A DNA stretch of 5,384 nt, from positions 38,187-43,570 of the forward strand of contig DBXD01000016.1 of NCBI GenBank assembly GCA_002309425.1, given 5' to 3'. A program made the translations under genes and the position numbers. The notes beneath the pieces were generated by a model. That model saw only the letters and a program-made list of their open reading frames with translations. It did not search any database and was not told the DNA's origin. This document shows positions 1 to 5,384 of the stretch, one piece after another (positions within the stretch are counted from its first letter, which is position 1; each line of letters begins with the position of its first letter). This DNA comes from Cyanobacteria bacterium UBA1221 (GTDB lineage Bacteria; Cyanobacteriota; Vampirovibrionia; Gastranaerophilales; Gastranaerophilaceae).

Positions 1-120
1 GAAAATTTGTCTGATTTAATCGATGAGAAATTTTCCCAATTAAATAATATTACGGACAAGGCACTTTCCGTACAACCCGGAATTGAAAATTTATCTGATT
101 TAATCAATGAGAAATTTTCC
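1..120 (+). repeat. Recent 84-base tandem repeat in the coiled-coil gene
   Basis: Bases 1-36 and 85-120 match at 34 of 36 positions (differences at 9/93 and 22/106) and encode ENLSDLIDEKFS and ENLSDLINEKFS. The period is 84 bases, or 28 residues, keeping the frame. The rest of the unit (37-84) is only loosely echoed after 120, where LSVQPGI is followed later by LSVRDGL. The near identity at the DNA level, silent sites included, suggests a recent duplication, and the array may continue to the left of the window. Confidence 0.85.
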
Positions 121-3100
121 GATTGCAGCCTTTCGGTAAGAGATGGTCTTTCCGGAATTAAACTGTATTTAGACGAATTAATGAATGAAATAAAAACAAC
201 CATACCTGATTATGATGATGTTTCAATAAAGCAAAAGCTAACCGAACTTAATACACAATTCGGTGATGCTTTTACAGGCTATGAACAAGCGCTGGCAGTG
301 TTGAGTAACAGACTGGAAGAATATATTCAAACAGCCGAACAGGTATCCGAGGATGCAAAACTTCAACATGATACCGCACGTAACGCAGTATCCCTTATAA
401 ATGAAAAATTTGAAGGTCTTGCAAATCAATTAAGCGGGCTTGTGGGTAATTCAGGGCTGATTGAAATTTTAGCGGACATCCGCAAGCAATTTTCTTCCGT
501 TATTTCCTCAGGACAAGCAAATAAAGAAGCAATCATAGGCGATTTTAAGGAAACAATTGAATCCAGCCTCAGTGATTTTTCTTCAAGAATACTAAATTTA
601 GCTGAGAGTATTTCTTCTCTGGAGTCAAGTTTAGGCACTGATAATACTTCGGAAGAAATAGAAAAAACTCTTTCCGAAATAAAACTTGATTTGGGACAAC
701 AGGTCAGTATGCTGCAATTATCCGTAAGATCAAGTATTGACGAACTGAAAGCGGATTTTGAACCTCTGAGGGATTCTGTTAAAGTTTTTGTCGGACTGGA
801 TATTGCGGAATCCTTATCTTCGGTTAAAGAACAGGTTGAACTTTCATATGTTCAGTTATTATCGGAGCTTGGTAATAAAATAGAAAACATATCTTCCTTT
901 GATAAGGTAGAAAATTCATACAAAGAAGTTGTTGCAAAAATAGGGGATATAGAAGGAGTTGTTAATGCCTCTGTCCGTTCCTGCGTTGAAACTTTAGAAC
1001 ACGAATTTGCAATAATTCGGGACTATGTTGAAAATAATTTAAATTCATCAGAAAGTTTACAGGAATTATTCCGCTCCGAAATAGACAGACTTGAAGAAAA
1101 AATTAACAGCTGCAGTTCCGGAACGAGAAGTTCTATTACGGAGCAACTCGAAACTATCAAAACTGCAATCGAACAACATAAAGGTGTAGATACCAACACC
1201 GTTATTGATGCAATAATACCGCTATTGGACGATAGTGATATTCTCGACATAATGCGCGGATTAAACAAAAACCTTGCGGACAGAATTGATGAACTAAAAA
1301 ATCATGACGAAAAAGCCGTACAGGATATTACTGAAATTGTAACTTCTATCAGTAATACGGTAGAGCATACTCTTTCCGTGATAAATGAAAAATTTGAAAA
1401 ACCCAATACTTTGGATGAAAATATTTTAAATGACATAAAATCTATATCCGATAAATTAGATAATGTGTCGAATTTATTGAATAAAGACGCAGCATCCGAG
1501 GAAATTTCAAAAGTCAACAGCAGCATAAATGAGATAAAAACAGCTTTACAGCAGGTAAGTTTAAGTACAAATATTCTGGAAAACTATGAACAGACCCTCA
1601 AGATATTAGACGGCAAACTTGATATTATTGCGATGAGTGATGATTCGGAAGAAATGAATGTTAACTTCCAGCAGATAAAAGAGGCAGTTGATAATATCCA
1701 TAAAACCTTCTCTTCCGATTCGCCGATGTATTCAATGATGCAAACAATTAACAGCAAGTTGGATATAATAGCACAAAATGATGACAGCGCATTTTATGAG
1801 CATATAGATGATATAAAGGCCGATATTAATGATTTAAGTACAAAAATAAGCGAGTCCGAGTCAAGGCTGGATAAATTTGTAAAAACACTTGACGGTAAAA
1901 TGGATGTATTTGCTCTGGCAGCCTCAGACGATAATCAAAAAGTATCTGACCTGCTGAGTGATGGTTTGGGCAAGCTGAATAATGAAATTTCACAAACGGT
2001 AAATTTAAAAATTGATGAACTTTGCAAACAAAACGGACAAAATACGGAAATAATTTCGGACAAGTTTGAGGATGTGACTTCTAAGGTAAGCGAAGTGCTT
2101 AAACAAACGGAACAAAACTCTCAGGATTTATCAGGTAAATTTGAGTCCGTACATAATAAACTTGATAATATTGACGGAAAAGTTGACGACAGTCTTAAAG
2201 TTGAAGCACTGGTTAAAGAACTTAACAGCAAGGTTGATATTATTGCAATGTCGGATGACACAGAGTTGTTTGATGAAATATATGAGATAAGAACTCTTGT
2301 TGAAAACCAAATTAATGACTCTACGTACAAATCCGAGGTTGAAGCTTCACTTCACAAAATTATTGATGAAATTGACAAACTGGATTCTAATGTCAGCGGA
2401 ATCGATTATTCAAAACGTACCGAAGAAATAAAAGATGCAATTATTGCGGCAATTGTATCGGTTACCGGTGAGATATCATTTGTTGAAGAAGCCGAGGAAT
2501 TAAAAGATTTTGTATCCGAGCGTACGAGTGATATTCACAGAACACTTATGGATGTAAAACATCAGCTTTCTGCAATTACAAACAGCAGCGGCGATATGGA
2601 TCTTTATACATACACTCTGCAGGATGTTGAATCGGATTTGGCAAAACTAAGAATGTCCGTAAACGAAATTGCTAACAGAGCACCCCAGAATGAGCTGTCC
2701 GTAATTTCAAATAATATGAACAAAATGTCAAGAGTGATGGATGATTTAAGGCAGGCTGTTGTCGGTACGGAAAACATATATAATGATGTTGACGGAAATT
2801 TGAATGAGCAAATTCTGAGTATAAGCACAAGACTTAACAAACTACTTTTAACTCAGGAAGAAACCGATGAAAAAATACTAAATCAGCTTGAAAACAATTT
2901 CTCCATTATGAACAATATGGATAATGTTGACAGCAGAAAACGTATGGAAACTGTCTTGCACTCTGTTGATCAAAGACTCGAAACATCACTTTACACCATA
3001 AATGTCCTGAAAAATGTAATGATGTATTTGGGTGAATGGATGGACGGAACAACAGAAACTTTAACAAAAATCTACGACAAATATCAGGATGTTGTAACGG

Positions 3101-3384
3101 AAATAAAGGACAGCATGCCTGATAACACTGTATTGGCCGGGGCTCTTGAAGACAGGTTATCAAAACAGGAGTCTAAAATTAAAGAGCTTCAGGATATTGT
3201 GGATTCAAAAATTTCCCAGCAGGATTTAAGGCTAGACAGAATGGAAAAACAGTTAGACCGCATTTGCGAATTTTTCGAAACAGAATTTCGTGAACATTCT
3301 GAAAATGCCAGACTTGATAACATAGAAAACAAACTTAAAGACCTGAATACAAATATTGAAAAGCTGGCCTCCTATGTCGATTAA
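1..3384 (+). CDS. Giant coiled-coil repeat protein of unknown function (5' end missing)
   Basis: The frame is open from the first base (Glu-Asn-Leu...) to the TAA at 3382, giving 1127 residues without a visible true start. The TTG at 7 and the ATG at 181 are in frame but lie inside repeat sequence that is continuous with the window edge, so the gene is taken to start upstream. The composition is rich in Glu, Asp, Lys, Ser, Leu, Ile and Asn, with very few Cys, Trp or Pro and long heptad-like spacing of Leu/Ile/Val, as expected of extended coiled coils. The last 80 or so residues are a clear charged coiled coil (for example MEKQLDRI). No hydrophobic stretch is long enough for a membrane span, so the visible part looks soluble. 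Several internal repeat families are described separately. No enzyme motif, Walker box or known domain is recognisable, so this is not an SMC-type ATPase in the visible part. A structural, scaffold or cytoskeleton-like role is inference only. It overlaps the following flavoprotein gene. Confidence 0.9.
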   Translation, partial: ENLSDLIDEKFSQLNNITDKALSVQPGIENLSDLINEKFSDCSLSVRDGLSGIKLYLDELMNEIKTTIPDYDDVSIKQKLTELNTQFGDAFTGYEQALAVLSNRLEEYIQTAEQVSEDAKLQHDTARNAVSLINEKFEGLANQLSGLVGNSGLIEILADIRKQFSSVISSGQANKEAIIGDFKETIESSLSDFSSRILNLAESISSLESSLGTDNTSEEIEKTLSEIKLDLGQQVSMLQLSVRSSIDELKADFEPLRDSVKVFVGLDIAESLSSVKEQVELSYVQLLSELGNKIENISSFDKVENSYKEVVAKIGDIEGVVNASVRSCVETLEHEFAIIRDYVENNLNSSESLQELFRSEIDRLEEKINSCSSGTRSSITEQLETIKTAIEQHKGVDTNTVIDAIIPLLDDSDILDIMRGLNKNLADRIDELKNHDEKAVQDITEIVTSISNTVEHTLSVINEKFEKPNTLDENILNDIKSISDKLDNVSNLLNKDAASEEISKVNSSINEIKTALQQVSLSTNILENYEQTLKILDGKLDIIAMSDDSEEMNVNFQQIKEAVDNIHKTFSSDSPMYSMMQTINSKLDIIAQNDDSAFYEHIDDIKADINDLSTKISESESRLDKFVKTLDGKMDVFALAASDDNQKVSDLLSDGLGKLNNEISQTVNLKIDELCKQNGQNTEIISDKFEDVTSKVSEVLKQTEQNSQDLSGKFESVHNKLDNIDGKVDDSLKVEALVKELNSKVDIIAMSDDTELFDEIYEIRTLVENQINDSTYKSEVEASLHKIIDEIDKLDSNVSGIDYSKRTEEIKDAIIAAIVSVTGEISFVEEAEELKDFVSERTSDIHRTLMDVKHQLSAITNSSGDMDLYTYTLQDVESDLAKLRMSVNEIANRAPQNELSVISNNMNKMSRVMDDLRQAVVGTENIYNDVDGNLNEQILSISTRLNKLLLTQEETDEKILNQLENNFSIMNNMDNVDSRKRMETVLHSVDQRLETSLYTINVLKNVMMYLGEWMDGTTETLTKIYDKYQDVVTEIKDSMPDNTVLAGALEDRLSKQESKIKELQDIVDSKISQQDLRLDRMEKQLDRICEFFETEFREHSENARLDNIENKLKDLNTNIEKLASYVD
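397..1398 (+). repeat. Dispersed INEKFE motif, two DNA-identical copies
   Basis: Bases 397-414 and 1381-1398 are identical over 18 bases and both encode INEKFE in the same frame. Related hexads occur at 19-36 (IDEKFS), 103-120 (INEKFS), about 2053-2070 (ISDKFE) and about 2131-2145 (SGKFE). In most cases a Leu-Ser or Val-Ser pair comes shortly before. The coordinates span the two identical copies; the sequence between them is ordinary coiled-coil coding sequence. The motif probably marks the start of a degenerate repeat unit. Confidence 0.6.
721..1041 (+). repeat. Pair of diverged SVRS...F...RD.V segments 83 residues apart
   Basis: Codons 721-792 and 970-1041 encode 24-residue segments that both begin SVRS and share Leu, Phe, Arg-Asp and Val at matching places (pattern SVRSxxxxLxxxFxxxRDxV), 9 identities in 24 by hand alignment. 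The offset is 249 bases. The substitutions elsewhere are mostly conservative (Ile/Val, Asp/Glu, Leu/Ile). This fits an old internal duplication in the helical protein, although low-complexity coiled coils can give such matches by chance. Confidence 0.45.
1615..2259 (+). repeat. 47-residue repeat marked by KLDIIAMSDD
   Basis: Four marker copies are present: KLDIIAMSDD (1615-1644), KLDIIAQNDD (1756-1785), KMDVFALAASDD (1897-1932) and KVDIIAMSDD (2230-2259). The first three are spaced exactly 141 bases (47 residues) apart; the fourth follows after 333 bases, with two 25-residue units lying between. Each marker is preceded by a Leu-Asp-Gly, Ile-Asn-Ser or Leu-Asn-Ser step and followed by an acidic helix (for example FQQIKEAVDNI, YEHIDDIKADI). 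A possible worn fifth copy (KHQLSAITNSSGD) lies at about 2557. The conserved uncharged Ile-Ile-Ala core in an otherwise charged coil, closed by Asp-Asp, looks like a defined turn or contact site rather than generic coiled coil. Confidence 0.8.
2038..2187 (+). repeat. Two adjacent 25-residue coiled-coil units
   Basis: Two consecutive units begin at 2038 (QNTEIISDKFEDV) and 2113 (QNSQDLSGKFESV), 75 bases apart. They share Gln-Asn, Ser, Lys-Phe-Glu and a following Val with regular spacing. They sit between the third and fourth copies of the KLDIIAMSDD-type marker and carry the same Lys-Phe-Glu hexad core found near the start of the visible protein, which ties the repeat families together. Confidence 0.55.
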
Positions 3385-4762
3385 TACGGAAAGATTTATA
3401 AGTACAATAAAGGAAAGACTTGACTCTGATTGCGTATTGAGTTCCCACGAGGATTGTTCTGAGTACGCTCATGACGCATCTAACGTTAAAGAAAAAACAA
3501 GGATTCCTGATGCAGTAGTATTTGTCCGCACAAAAGAAGATGTAATAAACGTTATTAAGCAGGCAAAAAAATATAATATTCCCGTTATATGCAGAGGTGC
3601 CGGAACAAATACCGTCGGAGCATGCAGAGCGGAACACGGCGGTATAGTTTTGAATTTTGCAAGGATGAATAAAATTCTTGAAATCAACAAAGAGAATATG
3701 ACAGCAACCGTTCAACCGGGTGTTATTCTCGGAGATTTGCAAGCGGAAGTAGAGAAGTGCGGCCTGTATTATCCGCCTGACCCGTCAAATCTCAAAGTTT
3801 CCACCATTGGCGGAAGTATTGCACAATCATCAGGCGGAGCAAAAACATTTAAATACGGAACAACCAAAAATTATGTGTTAAATCTGGAAGTCGTAACAGC
3901 AGATGGTGAAGTTATGCGTACAGGTTCTGACACAGTTAAAAATTCTACCGGATATAATCTTACAAGCCTTTTTGTCGGCTCGGAGGGAACACTCGGAATT
4001 ATCACGGAAGCAACACTGAAACTGGTAGTAAAACCTGAAGCAAAGCGGGTTATGATGGCATACTTTGACACTGTTGATGCATCTGTTAAGGCAGTCAATG
4101 CCATTATAGAAAACCGCATTACTCCGGCAACGATAGACTTTATGGATAAAAACGCCATTAATGCAGTTGAAAAATTTTATCCGGCGGGTTTACTATGTGA
4201 TAAAGAAGCTGCCCTTATTATTGAAGTTGATGGATTAGCCGAATCGGTTGAGCGCCAGAGAACAGTTATAGAAAGAATTTTGTTTGATATGGGTGCCGCC
4301 GAAATAAAAATTTCCCACAATGATGAAGATTATGAAAAAATCTGGAGTGCACGCCGTTCTTCAATGTTAGCCTGTGCAAAAATAAAACCGGATGTGACAA
4401 CCGACGATGTTATTGTTCCGCGGCAAAACTTAACGGAACTGGTTAAAGGGGTTCAGGATATATGTGAGAAATATGATTTAACCTTGTGCCTTATAGGGCA
4501 CATTGGTGACGGCAGCCTGCATCCGCAAATCCCTATTGATTATAATGACGAAGATGAATATACCCGTTACAAAATGGCAAAATCCGAAATATATGACCTG
4601 ACTGCAAAACTGGGCGGAATTTTATCGGGAGAACACGGAATAGGTGCAGATAAGCGCCCATATATTTCTAAAGTTGTAAATTCCGTAGCATTAGATTATA
4701 TGCGTGCGATAAAAAAGACATTCGACCCCGACAATATCTTGAATCCATATAAGATATTTTAA
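3374..4762 (+). CDS. FAD-binding 2-hydroxyacid oxidase/dehydrogenase, GlcD / D-lactate dehydrogenase family
   Basis: A complete 462-residue protein, the usual length for this family, which oxidises 2-hydroxyacids such as D-lactate or glycolate to the 2-oxoacid with FAD. The N-terminal FAD-binding (PCMH-type, FAD_binding_4) domain shows RGAGTN at residues 74-79, the PPDPSN segment at 134-139, TIGGSIAQSSGG at 144-155, KYGTTKNYVL at 160-169 and VGSEGTLGIITE at 201-212. The C-terminal FAD-oxidase domain shows GHIGDGSLHP at 375-384 and GEHGIG at 419-424; in family members these His and Glu residues bind a metal ion and contact the substrate. The ATG at 3374 is chosen because it gives the usual N-terminus; a TTG at 3356 would add six residues (KSWPP-containing) without support. 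No strong Shine-Dalgarno precedes either start, and the ATG lies 11 bases inside the upstream gene, so coupled translation is likely. No signal peptide is seen; a cytoplasmic protein is expected. The exact substrate and electron acceptor (quinone, EtfAB or an Fe-S partner) cannot be told from this sequence. The gene symbol glcD is withheld because partner subunits are absent. Confidence 0.93.
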   Translation: MSINTERFISTIKERLDSDCVLSSHEDCSEYAHDASNVKEKTRIPDAVVFVRTKEDVINVIKQAKKYNIPVICRGAGTNTVGACRAEHGGIVLNFARMNKILEINKENMTATVQPGVILGDLQAEVEKCGLYYPPDPSNLKVSTIGGSIAQSSGGAKTFKYGTTKNYVLNLEVVTADGEVMRTGSDTVKNSTGYNLTSLFVGSEGTLGIITEATLKLVVKPEAKRVMMAYFDTVDASVKAVNAIIENRITPATIDFMDKNAINAVEKFYPAGLLCDKEAALIIEVDGLAESVERQRTVIERILFDMGAAEIKISHNDEDYEKIWSARRSSMLACAKIKPDVTTDDVIVPRQNLTELVKGVQDICEKYDLTLCLIGHIGDGSLHPQIPIDYNDEDEYTRYKMAKSEIYDLTAKLGGILSGEHGIGADKRPYISKVVNSVALDYMRAIKKTFDPDNILNPYKIF

Positions 4763-4786
4763 CTTTTTATGTCGATAAGTTTTTTC
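4761..4786 (+). terminator. Weak possible terminator after the flavoprotein gene
   Basis: AACTT (4761-4765) can pair with AAGTT (4777-4781) around an 11-base loop, and a run of T follows (4780-4785). The stem is only five A/T-rich pairs and overlaps the stop codon, so it would be weak. The place, directly after the last + strand gene and before a convergent gene, is the main support. Confidence 0.25.
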
Positions 4787-4799
4787 AATTACAGATAGA

Positions 4800-4832
4800 G
4801 AAATTAAATTCGTGCAAGATTGGATTAATTTC
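4800..4832. repeat. 8-bp inverted repeat in the convergent intergenic gap
   Basis: GAAATTAA (4800-4807) and TTAATTTC (4825-4832) are perfect inverted copies around a 17-base spacer. The stem is A/T-rich and has no T-run next to it on either strand, so it is not a standard intrinsic terminator. It could help separate the two convergent genes or be chance in AT-rich DNA. Confidence 0.35.
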
Positions 4833-4852
4833 ATCCCCATGGAAGTATTAGG

Positions 4853-5384
4853 CTACTTGATGCTTGCTGAATTAAAGTGTTCTCGGAAGTATCGCTCTGC
4901 CTCTTGCCCTTGGTATTTACTAGGCAATGGGGCAAAAAATTCGTAGTATTTATTAGTATCAGGATTATCCACTGAACTCCACTCAATTTGCCCGTCAGGG
5001 CGCAATTCTGCTTCACTTCTGCTCCACAATTTACCATCTTTAAAATAAGATTCATAAGTTAATGGTATATTTTTAACAGAATCAAATGTTTCTAAAGTAC
5101 ATAATTTTTGAGAATCCATGTAAAATGTTTCTCTTTTTTCTAAATATCCTGTGTTAGGGTTGTAATATTCAATTTTAGATATTTTACTTTCATTTGGTTT
5201 TGCATAGTAGTGGGTATTTTTTATTTTACTTCTGTTAATATCATACTCAACAACTACTTTTTGTCCATATTCATTAATTTGTGTTTCTTCCCTATTTCCA
5301 AAAGAGACCTCATCTTTTTGGGGCATTCTTTCAAACTTATTTGAATAGTGTTGATTTTTACATACACTCTTTGCCACTGCATTG
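4853..5384 (-). CDS. Hypothetical protein with YNPNTG-type repeats (5' end probably at or beyond the edge)
   Basis: On the - strand the frame runs from the right edge to a TAG at 4855-4853. A GTG at 5377 would give 174 residues, but the frame stays open upstream of it and only seven bases remain, so no ribosome binding site can be judged; the gene is treated as possibly partial. The protein is hydrophilic and rich in Tyr, Asn, Glu, Lys and Ser, with no membrane segment visible. Counting from the GTG, residues 11-27 read YSNKFERMPQKDEVSFG, a motif that resembles N-terminal segments I recall from hypothetical proteins of Gastranaerophilales. Residues 55-125 look like short beta-type repeats: HYYAKPNESK, EYYNPNTGYLEKRETFY and YESYFKDGKLWSRSE, similar in flavour to MORN-like, Rhs-like or DUF2963-type YNPxTG repeats. 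The C-terminus (about 145-174) is less repetitive and helical looking. It converges on the flavoprotein gene, so it belongs to a separate transcript. Function unknown. Confidence 0.8.
   Translation of the reverse strand, partial: NAVAKSVCKNQHYSNKFERMPQKDEVSFGNREETQINEYGQKVVVEYDINRSKIKNTHYYAKPNESKISKIEYYNPNTGYLEKRETFYMDSQKLCTLETFDSVKNIPLTYESYFKDGKLWSRSEAELRPDGQIEWSSVDNPDTNKYYEFFAPLPSKYQGQEAERYFREHFNSASIK

Noticed and set aside
7..9. TTG as the start of the coiled-coil gene
   Set aside because: The frame and the 84-base repeat unit both begin at base 1, before this codon, so it falls inside the repeat and the gene most likely starts upstream.
1615..1932. CRISPR-like array because of regular spacing
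   Set aside because: The repeats are in frame, conserved at the protein level rather than the DNA level, and the spacers are coding coiled coil.
2906..3163. 85-codon - strand frame inside the coiled-coil gene
   Set aside because: Composition (Cys, Pro, His, Phe) is typical of antisense reading of Glu/Lys/Asn-rich coding DNA, and no start signal or homology cue is visible.
3356..3358. TTG as the start of the oxidase gene
   Set aside because: It adds a short Lys-Ser-Trp-Pro-Pro stretch not expected for the family, while the ATG at 3374 gives a normal N-terminus and the usual overlap geometry.
1..3384. SMC/Rad50-like chromosome ATPase or chemoreceptor identity for the coiled-coil protein
   Set aside because: No Walker A/B or signature motif, no C-terminal ATPase head, no membrane segment and no conserved receptor hairpin tip are visible in 1127 residues.
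3335..3742. 135-codon open frame on the - strand across the start of the oxidase gene
   Set aside because: It is antisense to a clear conserved domain, rich in Cys and Phe with no domain of its own, and is best explained as a shadow of the + strand codons.
4831..5055. 74-codon - strand frame overlapping the end of the hypothetical gene
   Set aside because: It lies in another frame of the same strand as the longer gene, whose repeat-like protein is much more credible.

Overview
The window is AT-rich bacterial DNA that uses the standard code, and it is densely coding: two overlapping genes on the + strand face one gene on the - strand across a gap of about 90 bases. Two of the three genes are cut by the window edges. 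There are no RNA genes, CRISPR arrays, insertion sequences or attachment sites that I can support. The best guess at the source is a low-GC, host-associated or fermentative bacterium. The N-terminal Asp-Glu-Val-Ser-Phe-Gly stretch of the last protein recalls hypothetical proteins of the non-photosynthetic cyanobacterial relatives (Melainabacteria/Gastranaerophilales). That placement rests on memory of a motif only and is weak.

Positions 1-3384 hold the 3' part of a very large gene encoding a soluble, almost wholly alpha-helical coiled-coil protein; at least 1127 residues are visible and the reading frame enters from upstream. It is built from several families of internal repeats: a near-identical 84-base DNA repeat at the left edge, a scattered I-(N/D)-E-K-F hexad, an 83-residue spaced pair, two adjacent 25-residue units, and a 47-residue unit marked by KLDIIAMSDD. 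No catalytic domain, membrane segment or known family could be recognised.

Positions 3374-4762 encode a FAD-linked 2-hydroxyacid oxidase/dehydrogenase of the GlcD/D-lactate dehydrogenase family, complete and with all main motifs. Its start codon lies inside the end of the coiled-coil gene (11-base overlap), so the two are probably co-transcribed and translationally coupled. No iron-sulfur partner (GlcF) or second flavin subunit (GlcE) is visible, and an electron acceptor cannot be named.

Positions 4763-4852 are a short convergent intergenic region with a weak possible terminator and an 8-bp inverted repeat. Positions 4853-5384 hold, on the - strand, a small protein of unknown function rich in Tyr, Asn, Glu and Lys, with repeat-like YNPNTG/FKDGKL segments; its frame is open to the right edge. 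There is no sequence evidence that it works with the two + strand genes. The most interesting item is the giant repeat protein coupled to a flavin dehydrogenase; whether this is a functional unit or a chance arrangement can be settled only by looking at gene order in relatives.
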